This document shows, piece by piece, positions 18,034-26,242 of a stretch of 64,000 nucleotides of DNA. The stretch comes from WRMS01 sp038562165. Lineage in GTDB: Bacteria > Bacillota > Peptococcia > DRI-13 > UBA5745. The notes below the pieces were generated by a model that was given only the letters and a program-made list of their open reading frames with translations, had not been told where the DNA came from and did not search any database. Numbering within the stretch: the stretch's first letter is position 1; the number at the start of each line of letters is the position of its first letter. The stretch covers positions 22,059 through 86,058 of the forward strand of contig JBCFAO010000013.1 of NCBI GenBank assembly GCA_038562165.1, written 5' to 3'. The position numbers were made by a program, and so were the translations under genes.

Positions 18034-18884
18034 GCCCCCGCACCTGCCTCACTGGCCTTGTTTAATTCCATCAATGCTTGTCCGACCATATTTTCAAATA
18101 AAAGCTGTCTGTATCCCCGGGAGCAGTGAGCGTCATCCGCCGGCTCTTCCGGCAGCAATTCTACTGCTTTGTTTAACCGCTGTTCAATGGTCATACCGGC
18201 GTCGTTCAGCGCTTCTTCCATCTCTTTGCTGCGGAAAGGATAAGAACAAATCCCGGCAAAGGCGATTCTTAGCCGGCCCTTTTCAATGATAGCGGCTAAG
18301 GATACAGCCGGATAGTCGATTTTTTCTGTAGGAGCTTTTTTTACATGAAAATAGGGCATTGACGCATACTCCTTCGGCACATGCACTTTTAGGATAAATT
18401 CTCCCGGCAAAAGCTGCATTCTGCCGTCGAAGACTTCCTGCAAAGGCAGCCGCCGGACACCTGAAGGCCCCTGCAGGGAAACCTGGGCCTCCGCCAAAAG
18501 CAGGGGCAACACAGCTTCCCGGTAGATGATAGTACCGCAGAGATTGCCTCCCAAAGTAATGCGGCATTGGTTGGTATGGTCGGCAATCCGGCCTACGGCT
18601 TTGCCAAGGAGGGGAAAGCATTGGGAATCGGCAATGGCCCGCAGGGAAAGGGCCCCGCCCATGTGGATATGGCCCCCTTCCTCCTTCAATTCGCAGCAGG
18701 CCGGAATCTCTTTCAAATCGACCACAGCCTCAGGGGTGATGCTGCCCACCCTGGCCATGCTGATGATTTCGCTGCCGCCGCCGTAATACCAAGTCTTTTT
18801 GCCGGCTTTTTCGTAGCCTTCATAAGCCTGGACAGCTTCTTCCGGCGTACAAGGGCGGCAATAAGCAAAGTTTACAGGAATCAT
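18030..18884 (-). CDS. FAD-binding subunit of xanthine-dehydrogenase-family Mo hydroxylase
   Basis: A 284-residue CoxM/XdhB-type subunit. N-terminal FAD-binding loop: TWYYGGGSEIISMARVGSITPEAVVDLKEI. Second FAD motif: GRIADHTNQCRITLGGNLCGTIIYREAVLPLLLAEA (equivalent of the TxGGN segment). The C-terminal CO-dehydrogenase flavoprotein domain begins near residue 165. It sits between the Mo and FeS subunit genes with 4-bp overlaps on both sides, so the three are co-translated. Confidence 0.92.
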   Translation of the reverse strand: MIPVNFAYCRPCTPEEAVQAYEGYEKAGKKTWYYGGGSEIISMARVGSITPEAVVDLKEIPACCELKEEGGHIHMGGALSLRAIADSQCFPLLGKAVGRIADHTNQCRITLGGNLCGTIIYREAVLPLLLAEAQVSLQGPSGVRRLPLQEVFDGRMQLLPGEFILKVHVPKEYASMPYFHVKKAPTEKIDYPAVSLAAIIEKGRLRIAFAGICSYPFRSKEMEEALNDAGMTIEQRLNKAVELLPEEPADDAHCSRGYRQLLFENMVGQALMELNKASEAGAGA

Positions 18885-21349
18885 TGAATACCACCTCCTT
18901 CTGCAAATCCGGCCCCTTCTCCAAAGGCGGCCGCTGAGGCCTCAGCTCCCACCGCTGCATCTCCGGCTGCTGCCACAGCCGCCGCAGCACCAGGCGCCCT
19001 CATCGGCTCAGCCACTGCTCCAGCCCCCGTGGCTGTCCGCCACAGGTCCTCCGGCTTCAAGGGCAACTGATTAAAGGCTACGCCGCAGGCCTTGGACAAG
19101 GCATTGGCCAAAGCTGCCGGCATACCGATAATGCCGTGTTCCGACATACTGCGCATTCCGTAAGGCGCATCCAACTGGGGGGTTTCCACAAAATCCAATT
19201 CATAAATGGGCTCCTCCCCTATATGAAGGGCCTTATAGCTGCGCAGGGAAGGCGTTGTCATTTCCCCCCTGCCATTTTTGGCGTAGCTGAAATTTTCCCG
19301 GCTGGCCATGGAAATTCCCATGGACATGCCACCCCGGACGGAGCCTGACATACCTTCGGGATTAATCAAATTGCCCACATCCATCACCGAATAGGCACGG
19401 ATAATGCGATAGGTATAATCCCGCAAATCCATTTCCACTTCCACCGCCTGAGCCCCTACGGTCCAGGCCGGCCCCGACTGGCCTTTGCCGGTTTTCGGAT
19501 TCAGGTTGCTGAGCCCCTTAAACATGCTGGTGCCCCGGCCCACCACCGGCTCCCCTATTGAATTACCGAAAACATCTTTATAACCCATGACGATATCTTT
19601 AAACTCTATGTAGATACCGGGGTTTTGACGGGCATAAACCCGGCTTTGCTTGATTTCGATATCCTCCGGAAAACAGCTTAAGGCTTCGGCTCCCATCTTG
19701 CGCAATTGGGCTAAAATATCCTCCGCCGCCCGCATCACTGCCCGGCCGGCAATGTAGGAGGTGATGCTGGCCACCGTTTTATAGTGAACAGGATTCAGCC
19801 GGGTATCCACCTCCAGTACTACATGAACCTGGTCATCGCTAATGCCCAGCTTATCCGCCAGCATTTGGGCCAGGTGGGACTGGCTGGCGCTGCCCATTTC
19901 CACCACGCCGGTGTTCAAATTTAAAGAGCCGTCGGGATTGAAGGTAATCAAAGCGCCGGAAGGAGCGTTGGTGGGCGGTGTCGCCGCCTTCCAAAAACAA
20001 GCCATGCCTTTGGCCCTCACCGTATCCGCCGTTATTTGCACCGGCGGGCCTTCCTGCCAATCCGTCATCTCCTGCAGCCTGCTGATGCAGGCCGGCAGAT
20101 TGCCCAGATTGCTGAAAGTGCCTAAGACCTGGGTAGGCGTATACTGCCCCGCCGTTATGGCATTGACCATCCGCAACTTCAAAGGATCCATAGCCAGTTT
20201 TTCCGCCAGCAGATCCATGGCCCGCTCAATGCAAAAGGTCAGGGATTCATGGGAAAAACTGCGGCAAGAGGTGGCATAGGTATGATTGGTATAGACGCCA
20301 TAAGCATCGCAATGAAGATTATCCACCCGGTAAGGACCGGTGCAGTCTGCCGCTATAGCTTTGACCATATAAGGCCCGATGTCGGTATAAGCCCCGTTAT
20401 CCAGCCAAAAAGTAAGTTCCGCCGCCTGCAGCAGGCCTTCCTTCGTCGCTCCCAGCTTAATCCGGGCCGATAACCCCGCCCGGCTGGGCGCTGCCGTCAA
20501 GTCCTCTTTCCTGTCCATTACCAGCCTTACCGGTTTGCCGGCCACCTCCCGGGAGGCTATATAAGCCAACAGCTCCTGCATCACCGGAGCCTTGCCGCCA
20601 AAGCCGCCTCCCACAAAAGGCACCAGCACCCGGATATTGCCGGCGGGAACCTGAAAGCATTCGGCAATTTGCTTCCTCACTTCAAAAGGCGCCTGGGATG
20701 ATGTGGTAATCGTCACCATACCATCCTTCGAGATTTCCGCCCTGGCAGCCCGCACCTCCATGGCCAGGTGGTCGGAGGGGGGCAAGAAAAACTCCTGCTC
20801 GATGGTTACTTGGCTATTGCTCCACCCCTCCGTCATATTGCCCTTTCTTACGGGAAAATAGCTGGAGATATTGCTGTTGGGCCTGGGGTTTATATCCTCG
20901 GCCGTATGGCCATATTTCCCTATATTCTCATGGACCAGCGGCGCCGCCGGTTTCAAAGCCTCCTGAGGTGTGAATACGGCAGGCAGCACCTCATATTCCA
21001 CTTTAACGGCTGCCGCTGCCAAAGCTGCTGTAGCTTCATCCACAGCAATCGCCATGGCTACCGGCTCTCCGGCATAACGGGCTATTTGATTAGCTATAGC
21101 CGGCCGGTCAAGCAGCAGGGGCCCACAGAAATTGGGATAATCCTCCCCCGTTATTATCGCCTTGACCCCTTTGATGGATAAGGCATCTGTCTTATCTATG
21201 CTGATAATTCTGGCATGAGCATAAGGAGAAGTTAGAAGTCTGGCCGTATAATGGCCTACCGTGGGAAAATCGTCGGTGTATTTGGCCTGGCCGGTAACCT
21301 TGGCCCAAGCCTCTTTTCTTTTTATGTTTAATCCGATAGTTCCGCCCAT
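18881..21349 (-). CDS. Molybdopterin-binding catalytic subunit, xanthine-dehydrogenase family
   Basis: An 822-residue large subunit. The aldehyde-oxidase a/b-hammerhead domain is at the start (KVTGQAKYTDDFPTVGHYTARLLTSPYAHARI), then the Mo-pterin domains with FVGGGFGGKAPVMQELLAYIA and NTGVVEMGSASQSHLAQMLA. The usual active-site AFRGFG loop is replaced by TSCRSFSHES, and the Glu-bearing GAKGxGE motif reads GMRSMSEHG, so the base Glu is kept but the surroundings differ. The substrate therefore cannot be assigned; it is not a CoxL (no AYRCSFR). An Ala/Gly-rich tail of about 50 residues follows the last conserved helix. First gene of the operon; about 300 bp of upstream DNA holds short inverted repeats. 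Confidence 0.92.
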   Translation of the reverse strand: MGGTIGLNIKRKEAWAKVTGQAKYTDDFPTVGHYTARLLTSPYAHARIISIDKTDALSIKGVKAIITGEDYPNFCGPLLLDRPAIANQIARYAGEPVAMAIAVDEATAALAAAAVKVEYEVLPAVFTPQEALKPAAPLVHENIGKYGHTAEDINPRPNSNISSYFPVRKGNMTEGWSNSQVTIEQEFFLPPSDHLAMEVRAARAEISKDGMVTITTSSQAPFEVRKQIAECFQVPAGNIRVLVPFVGGGFGGKAPVMQELLAYIASREVAGKPVRLVMDRKEDLTAAPSRAGLSARIKLGATKEGLLQAAELTFWLDNGAYTDIGPYMVKAIAADCTGPYRVDNLHCDAYGVYTNHTYATSCRSFSHESLTFCIERAMDLLAEKLAMDPLKLRMVNAITAGQYTPTQVLGTFSNLGNLPACISRLQEMTDWQEGPPVQITADTVRAKGMACFWKAATPPTNAPSGALITFNPDGSLNLNTGVVEMGSASQSHLAQMLADKLGISDDQVHVVLEVDTRLNPVHYKTVASITSYIAGRAVMRAAEDILAQLRKMGAEALSCFPEDIEIKQSRVYARQNPGIYIEFKDIVMGYKDVFGNSIGEPVVGRGTSMFKGLSNLNPKTGKGQSGPAWTVGAQAVEVEMDLRDYTYRIIRAYSVMDVGNLINPEGMSGSVRGGMSMGISMASRENFSYAKNGRGEMTTPSLRSYKALHIGEEPIYELDFVETPQLDAPYGMRSMSEHGIIGMPAALANALSKACGVAFNQLPLKPEDLWRTATGAGAVAEPMRAPGAAAAVAAAGDAAVGAEASAAAFGEGAGFAEGGGIQ

Positions 21350-21646
21350 AGCTTACCTCGTTTACGTATTTTGCTAAGGAGACACTTCCCATCATAATCG
21401 TTTAGCAAATATATCCTTAGTAATATTTCCTAGTATTAACCGCACTTTGGTTAATATGCGTTGCCGAGGATATTTTTCGATTTACGGCCCTTGTTGAAAA
21501 TGGCCGGACAAGGTTTTCAAGCAAATCGCCAAAGGATGTATATCGATGTCTGTCGATATTTTGTAGTTTTCCGATTGGATTTAGAGCCGTACTTCTCCTC
21601 AGGCTATGTTATAATAGTGTGAATATAGAAGGAAAGGAAGTACCCC
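21350..21646. other. Intergenic region upstream of the Mo hydroxylase operon, with inverted repeats
   Basis: No gene is seen. TATTAACC-N7-GGTTAATA (21434-21456) is a clean inverted repeat, and TTTGCTAA...TTAGCAAA lies at about 21372-21417. Either could be an operator for the minus-strand hydroxylase operon or for the plus-strand HTH ORF. No Moco riboswitch was recognised. Confidence 0.35.
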
Positions 21647-21787
21647 ATGCCAGACAATGCAGAACTGCCGCCAAAAGAATATGTGACGATCATTGACTGC
21701 GCGAAAAAATGGAAGATAACATCAGATAAGATAAAGAAATTTTGTGAAGAAGGTAAAATTGCAGGAAGCAGCGCTGCGGCACATTGA
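21647..21787 (+). CDS. Small excisionase/MerR-like HTH protein (possibly frameshifted)
   Basis: A 46-residue frame from ATG 21647 with GGAAAGGAAG upstream. The sequence EYVTIIDCAKKWKITSDKIKKFCEEGKI is the N-terminal winged-HTH of excisionase/MerR-like proteins. Normally about 20-30 more residues follow; here a TGA comes right after GSSAAAH. The next frame (+1) is open and overlaps by 44 bp, so either this is a genuine micro-protein translationally coupled to the next ORF or one longer gene has suffered a frameshift. Confidence 0.5.
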   Translation: MPDNAELPPKEYVTIIDCAKKWKITSDKIKKFCEEGKIAGSSAAAH

Positions 21788-22121
21788 AGAAGGGGTTCCT
21801 TTCGATGTGGATGAGTTGACTATTGATGGTAAAACATTTATTGTGAGCAGTGTTTTTAAGCGTCAAGGCCCTACATTAGGCGAAGCAATCGCATCTTTAA
21901 TGATGAGGGATATTGAGCGGCAAACCGGAGGGTATTATTCTGTAGAAGCTACTGAAGAAATACGCCGGGAAATCCGCAAAAACAGTAATGCAGCAAAGGC
22001 AACTTTTGATGATTATATTTATACATACAGAGAAAGATTAAAAAAATATGGATTTTCTGATGATGATATTGAAATTCTGCTTGAAAAAATCGCCTCAGAC
22101 TATGAACCTTTTATCTTGTGA
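21744..22121 (+). CDS. Conserved-looking small protein overlapping the HTH ORF
   Basis: A 125-residue frame beginning at or after GTG 21744, without its own ribosome binding site. Residues 5-50 (LQEAALRHIEEGVPFDVDEL, then DGKTFIVSSVF and GEAIASLMMRDIER) recall small TnpW-like or element-associated proteins. The remainder (charged, predicted helical, ending KYGFSDDDIEILLEKIASD) is unrecognised. The frame is +1 relative to the preceding HTH ORF, so a single frameshifted gene of about 158 codons is an alternative. Confidence 0.5.
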   Translation: MKKVKLQEAALRHIEEGVPFDVDELTIDGKTFIVSSVFKRQGPTLGEAIASLMMRDIERQTGGYYSVEATEEIRREIRKNSNAAKATFDDYIYTYRERLKKYGFSDDDIEILLEKIASDYEPFIL

Positions 22122-22191
22122 AATATAAGGTCAAGGGCCTATAGACTACAAGGTTGCAATATCAATACACTAACAGAAGGGCGGTACCATC

Positions 22192-22572
22192 ATGAATATC
22201 ATTCACGCAAAAGCAGGCGAAGGCAAGCTGCTGTTGGAAGCCGTAGCTATCCAATGTGATGAAGGAGTCAACGTCTACTTAGGCGGCGGTGAAAAAAGTC
22301 ACATCGGATGCGTGGTTCTTTGCCAGCCCCGGCCCAGCTTAAAGCAGGACGGCACCATGAGTGCCACCTCTTCCGTTCTCAATGTTCTGGGCCATAAAGA
22401 CGACGGCCTGGCCCAACCTTTGGCCCGGGAGCTTTGCCTGGCCAGCGGCCAGACGGTGGTGGTCACCGCCGGCGTTCACATTGACAACGCCGCCGCCGAA
22501 GAAATTCAAGGATTTTTGATGCTGCTTGCGGAAATTACCAAGCAAATCAAAGAAAATCTGGTTAAGGTATAA
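22192..22572 (+). CDS. LpdD-like (prenylated-flavin chaperone family) protein, orphan
   Basis: A 126-residue protein with GAAGGGCGG upstream of ATG 22192. The sequence HIGCVVLCQPRPSLKQDGTM, then SATSSVLNVLGHKDDGLA and VVVTAGVHIDNAAAEEI, matches the small D subunit associated with UbiD-type (gallate/protocatechuate) decarboxylases, thought to act as a prenyl-FMN chaperone. No UbiD (LpdC) or UbiX (LpdB) partner is visible nearby, so it would have to act with enzymes encoded elsewhere or in another pathway. Assignment is from motif recall. Confidence 0.72.
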   Translation: MNIIHAKAGEGKLLLEAVAIQCDEGVNVYLGGGEKSHIGCVVLCQPRPSLKQDGTMSATSSVLNVLGHKDDGLAQPLARELCLASGQTVVVTAGVHIDNAAAEEIQGFLMLLAEITKQIKENLVKV

Positions 22573-22785
22573 AGGCGTGTTCAGGGCCTCCACTCCAGCT
22601 TCCCACTAAATTAAAAGGGAAGATATCCTCATATCAAGACGCACATCTGACATAATGAAGCAAGCAAAGCTTGATCGGCCTCTAATAGCAGGCCCCTTAG
22701 CTGAATAAACGGGCTTGTAGCCGGGTTAACTTTCGTACTGCTTGAATTTTCACAGTCGGGGGCGTACCCCTTTTCCGTTGCTGCT

Positions 22786-22859
22786 CCGATCCTGCGCAGC
22801 CCGCTGCCTTCGCTTTTGGGAGCAGAGTACCGCAGGTCGAATCCTGTCACTCCGGCCAA
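22786..22859 (+). pseudogene. Decayed tRNA-Pro-like sequence
   Basis: The 3' half resembles tRNA-Pro: anticodon-loop TTTTGGGA followed by GCAGAG, a T-arm GCAGG-TCGAAT-CCTGT one base short in the loop, and CACTCCGGCCA at the end. The 5' part has a D-arm-like GCGCAGCCCG, but the 7-nt acceptor strand that should pair with the 3' end is missing and the anticodon stem is mismatched. It is followed within 4 bp by a strong terminator. Best read as a tRNA remnant, possibly an old attachment site; tRNAscan-SE/Infernal would decide. Confidence 0.4.
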
Positions 22860-22862
22860 AGT

Positions 22863-22898
22863 ACGAGCAGTCAGATTTGGCTGCTCGTGCCCTTTTTA
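22863..22898 (+). terminator. Terminator after the tRNA-like sequence
   Basis: ACGAGCAG (22863-22870) pairs with CTGCTCGT (22881-22888), followed by GCCCTTTTT. It implies a plus-strand transcript ending here. Confidence 0.75.
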
Positions 22899-23116
22899 TA
22901 CCTTGATTTTAGCATCTGTTTGTTATCCGCATCACAATTTGCAGTTAAATGCTGACATATGAATCAAGTGTGGTAAATTGAAAAATTCGGGAGGGACTCA
23001 TATTTAAAACCCCGGATTGAATGGACTTTTTTCTATAATATTGATATACTGAGTACAAGATCACTTACATTTCCTGTCATCTGTTTGTTAAGTAAGGGGG
23101 TATATCTATAAAAAAT

Positions 23117-23875
23117 ATGCCTGTTTTGTTCGTTGGGCATGGATCGCCCATGAACGCGATTGAGGAAAACCAATTTTCTGCCCAATGGGAACAGCTCGGC
23201 GCGCGGCTTCCAAGGCCTCAGGCCATACTTTCCATTTCCGCCCATTGGTTCACGCCTGGCACCAAGGTTACAGATTCCCCCGCTCCGGAAATGATCTATG
23301 ACATGTATGGCTTTCCTGACGAGCTGTACCGGATTACTTATAACGCGCCCGGTTCACCTCATATCGCCAGATTGGCAAAGGAGCTTATTGGGGACAGGGC
23401 CCAAATTGATAATTCCTGGGGTCTTGACCACGGTACTTGGTCTGTTTTGCGCCGGATCTATCCTAATGCGGATATACCCGTATTTCAGCTCAGTGTGGAC
23501 AGGCTCGCCTCCGCCAAAGTCCATTTTGAAATAGGCAGTAAGCTCCGCACGCTTCGCGAGCAAGGCGTGCTGATTTTCGGAAGCGGAAATATTGTCCATA
23601 ACCTTGCCAGAGTAAACTGGGATATGGATGGGGGATACTCTTGGGCTGAAGAATTTGACCATTATATCAAGAGCAATATCCTGAGCCGAAACGTTGAGAA
23701 TGTCATCCGCTTTGAACAAGCGGGCACATCGTCGTCTTTTGCTTTTACCTCATTAGACCATTTTGCCCCGCTGTTTTATGCTTTAGGGGCATCCGACGAA
23801 AAAGATAATATCACCGTCTTCAATGACTCCTGTGTGCTTGGCTCTATTTCGATGACAAGCTACTTGTTTGAATAA
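23117..23875 (+). CDS. ygiD: Class III extradiol ring-cleavage dioxygenase (DODA/YgiD family)
   Basis: A 252-residue enzyme. MPVLFVGHGSPMNAI at the start carries the first metal-ligand His, followed by ILSISAHWFTPGTKVT, WGLDHGTWSVLRRIYP and GSGNIVHNL near residue 158, with FTSLDHFAPLFYALG near the end. These are the conserved histidines and pocket of 4,5-DOPA dioxygenase/LigB-type proteins binding one divalent metal. The natural substrate in anaerobes is unclear, since ring cleavage needs O2. The start is uncertain: AAGGGGG is about 16 nt from ATG 23117, longer than usual. It looks monocistronic. Confidence 0.9.
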   Translation: MPVLFVGHGSPMNAIEENQFSAQWEQLGARLPRPQAILSISAHWFTPGTKVTDSPAPEMIYDMYGFPDELYRITYNAPGSPHIARLAKELIGDRAQIDNSWGLDHGTWSVLRRIYPNADIPVFQLSVDRLASAKVHFEIGSKLRTLREQGVLIFGSGNIVHNLARVNWDMDGGYSWAEEFDHYIKSNILSRNVENVIRFEQAGTSSSFAFTSLDHFAPLFYALGASDEKDNITVFNDSCVLGSISMTSYLFE

Positions 23876-23973
23876 CAATCAGACGCACACAGAAAGTTTT
23901 GGATTATGACATGATGAAAATTTAAAACAGTGTGAAAAAGAAGTGGCTTAAATGGAGTGTAGGGATTCGCAAG

Positions 23974-23998
23974 CAGGGAAAAGGGACCCCTGTTTTTT
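23974..23998 (+). terminator. Possible terminator after the dioxygenase gene
   Basis: CAGGG (23974-23978) pairs with CCCTG (23988-23992), followed by TTTTTT. The stem is short. The 300 bp between dioxygenase and methyltransferase genes holds no convincing gene; the open frame at 23932-24144 has a GTG start without ribosome binding site. Confidence 0.45.
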
Positions 23999-24174
23999 AT
24001 TGTGCCTATTTTCTAATTCTCGTTGATAATAAAGGCTCTCTATCCCTTTGGGGTCAGCTTTCCTTGCTGAAAAGAGCCAAATTGATTTGTCCGGTTTGGG
24101 ATAAGAAAGATTTTACGGCGGCAGGATTTTTACTTCTTCCATAGCGGGAAATTCAATTTGCAGGAGGGATTAAC

Positions 24175-24780
24175 ATGGGGAAACGAACCGAGCGTTCGAA
24201 AAAGACCTACAACCAGATGGCGGCTGAGTACGATACCTCGCCTGAGGGCTATTACACCAAACCCCATAAAGCGGAGCTAATGAAGCAGGTCGTCCTCCGT
24301 GACGGAGACAGTATTTTGGATGTGGCCTGCGGCAACGGATCGCTGCTGGGGACGCTTTCTAAGAAAGCAAGCATTCACGGGTTCGGCGTGGATTTGTCCG
24401 AAAATATGATTGCCGCCGCCAGAGAGCATTATCCCGACTGCACCTTTGCGGTAAGCTCCTGCGTCCCCCTTCCCCTTGAAAACGAAAGCATGGATGTCAT
24501 CACGGTGTCCTGCGCATTCCATCATTTTGAGGACCCCCATGCCTTTGCGGGTGAATGTATGCGGGTTTTAAAAAAAAATGGAATGATCTACATGGCGGAG
24601 CCATTTTTCACGCCGGTGATACGGTGGCTCGCCAACACCGTGGTGTTTCCCTTTTCCAAGTCCGGCGATGTCAAGGTATACAGCGAGCAGGAGCTGCGCG
24701 GGATTTTTAAAGCGGCGAAGTTTCGTGGCGTAGAAACCTACACAAAAGGCACCGTACTGTTCTTCTCGGCAAAAAAATAA
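24175..24780 (+). CDS. Class I SAM-dependent methyltransferase
   Basis: A 201-residue enzyme with CAGGAGGG upstream of ATG 24175. It starts with a UbiE/methyltransferase-11 pattern: YNQMAAEYDTSP, motif I ILDVACGNGSLLGTL, motif II GVDLSENMIAAAREHYP, motif IV MDVITVSCAFHHFEDP and RVLKKNGMIYMAEPFFTP. SAM binding is clear; the acceptor is not identifiable. It is followed immediately by a degraded YdeI gene and an AraC-type regulator, a gene set often seen as mobile accessory content in Clostridia (inference). Confidence 0.9.
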   Translation: MGKRTERSKKTYNQMAAEYDTSPEGYYTKPHKAELMKQVVLRDGDSILDVACGNGSLLGTLSKKASIHGFGVDLSENMIAAAREHYPDCTFAVSSCVPLPLENESMDVITVSCAFHHFEDPHAFAGECMRVLKKNGMIYMAEPFFTPVIRWLANTVVFPFSKSGDVKVYSEQELRGIFKAAKFRGVETYTKGTVLFFSAKK

Positions 24781-24814
24781 AGCAAATTACGCTGGCGGGC
24801 TGCTTCTGAACGAA

Positions 24815-25056
24815 ATGTTGAAATTCTCTAACCAAGCGGAGTTTAGGGCATGGTTGACGGAGCATTGTCTTACCAGCGGCGGGAAAACAGCAAGTGGTCC
24901 GAGAAGAACAAGCCACTGACCGAAAAACTGGAGCAGCAGGGCATCATGACCGACCACGGCAGAGAGAAAATAGCCGAAGCCAAGCAAAACGGCCAGTGGA
25001 ATGCCGCCAAGAAACCGGCTGTAACATGTAAGCCGCGGCTGCATATCCTGACATAA
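24815..25056 (+). pseudogene. YdeI/OmpD-associated family protein, internally deleted and truncated
   Basis: From ATG 24815 the frame reads MLKFSNQAEFRAWLTEHCLT, the usual N-terminus of YdeI-family proteins, then passes into a different frame. That second frame reads RRENSKWSEKNKPLTEKLEQ and QGIMTDHGREKIAEAKQNGQW, the family's later segment. The intervening part of about 40 residues, including the substrate-domain GWID motif, is missing, and the C-terminal half after NAAKKP is lost. An internal deletion with frameshift fits best. Confidence 0.8.
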
Positions 25057-25125
25057 CACCGCACGGAAAGTCCGGAACAATGGGATGAATCCTGCTAGAA
25101 TCTACTTACGGAAGGAGGTTTGAAG

Positions 25126-26001
25126 ATGGATTGGATTACGGGGATACAGCGCTCTCTTGATTACACAGAGGCGCATTTGACGGAGAAAATCGACTATGAG
25201 GCGGTGGCGAAGCAGGCCTGTTCATCGGCCTTTCATTTTCAGCGGATGTTCAGTATGCTCTGTGGATTTTCCCTTGGCGACTATATCCGTATGCGCCGCC
25301 TGACGCTGGCAGCCCAAGACTTGCTCAGCACAGGTGATAAAATCATCGACATCGCACTCAAGTACGGCTACGATACCCCCGAAAGCTTCTCACGCGCATT
25401 CCAGCGGTTTCATGGAATCACTCCAACCGAAGCGCGCCGGGGAGGTACCATCAAATCCTTTTTCAGACTGTCCGTAAAACTGATTTTATCGGGAGGCAGT
25501 ACGATGGACTACAGAATTGAAAAGAAAGACGCGTTCAAAATCATTTGCAAGAAAAAGCAGGTCACCAAGCCCCAGGGGGACACCGCCACAGAGGAAATCT
25601 CGGCATTCTGGAACGAGTGCACCAAGGACGGCACCATTGAAAACATTTGCAAATATGGCTGCTTTGGCAATCTGAATGGCGTGCTGGGCATCTGCTTCTC
25701 CGGGGAGATGGCTGATTCCGGCTTTCCCTACGGCATCGGCGCTGAGTACAATGGTGCGCCCCTTCATGGAGAAGCGCTGGAGATTCTGGATATTCCCGCA
25801 TATACCTTTGCGGTATTCCAGTGCAAGGGTCCGATGCCCGGTGCATTCAAGACCACCTATCAACGCATCGTCACCGAGTTCTTTCCCCAGAGCAACTACG
25901 AATACGGCAATGGCGTAGAGCTGGAGGTCTACCCCTCCGCGGAGGTGGGCGACCACGATTATACCTGTGAAATCTGGATTGCGGTGAACGATAAGAAGTA
26001 A
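25126..26001 (+). CDS. AraC-family regulator with GyrI-like effector-binding domain
   Basis: A 291-residue protein. GGAAGGAGG fits ATG 25126 rather than the TTG two codons upstream. Residues 1-110 carry two HTH motifs of the AraC type (YEAVAKQACSSAFHFQRMFS; DIALKYGYDTPESFSRAFQR, then FHGITPTEARR). From about residue 128 a GyrI-like/BmrR-type ligand-binding domain follows: YRIEKKDAFKIICKKK, EISAFWNECTKDG, AYTFAVFQCKGPMPGAFKTTYQRIV and LEVYPSAEVGDHDYTCEIWI. It probably senses a small hydrophobic or cationic compound. No obvious target gene is adjacent apart from the methyltransferase upstream and transporter downstream. Confidence 0.92.
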   Translation: MDWITGIQRSLDYTEAHLTEKIDYEAVAKQACSSAFHFQRMFSMLCGFSLGDYIRMRRLTLAAQDLLSTGDKIIDIALKYGYDTPESFSRAFQRFHGITPTEARRGGTIKSFFRLSVKLILSGGSTMDYRIEKKDAFKIICKKKQVTKPQGDTATEEISAFWNECTKDGTIENICKYGCFGNLNGVLGICFSGEMADSGFPYGIGAEYNGAPLHGEALEILDIPAYTFAVFQCKGPMPGAFKTTYQRIVTEFFPQSNYEYGNGVELEVYPSAEVGDHDYTCEIWIAVNDKK

Positions 26002-26014
26002 GAAACCATGAGCT

Positions 26015-26049
26015 TATGGGCTGGACAGTTGTTAACTGCCCAGCCCATA
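26015..26049. terminator. Strong hairpin after the AraC gene
   Basis: TATGGGCTGG (26015-26024) pairs with CCAGCCCATA (26040-26049), and CAGTT-GTT-AACTG extends the stem inside. No T-run follows, so it may be a processing or pausing structure rather than a classical terminator. Confidence 0.5.
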
Positions 26050-26242
26050 TTCGCTGCCAATCGGGTCATTTACCATGCCTGTAGCCTGCAAAAAGTGGTC
26101 CTCCGGCACCAAATCTTCTATTGTGATTCAGTGTATTTTACATTGCCGCGTTAGATTAGCCTGCCCCTTTTCTCACCCCGCAGCTCATAAATGGACGGTT
26201 TCGCATATAGATATAGATTAATATATCTGTGTGTGAGGGGCT

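Noticed and set aside
22629..22859. Minus-strand open frame of 76 codons
   Set aside because: It starts with TTG inside a terminator, has no ribosome binding site, and is antisense to the tRNA-Pro-like remnant; such frames are known annotation artefacts.
22740..22860. Cobalamin riboswitch or tmRNA
   Set aside because: Fragments such as CCCCCGACTGTGA on the minus strand look suggestive, but no B12 box, no downstream minus-strand gene and no matching tmRNA acceptor strand were found.
23932..24144. 70-residue plus-strand ORF
   Set aside because: GTG start without ribosome binding site, overlaps the dioxygenase terminator hairpin and has no recognisable motif.
26015..26049. Insertion-sequence end
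   Set aside because: The 10-bp inverted repeat is a local hairpin; no transposase or partner repeat is nearby.
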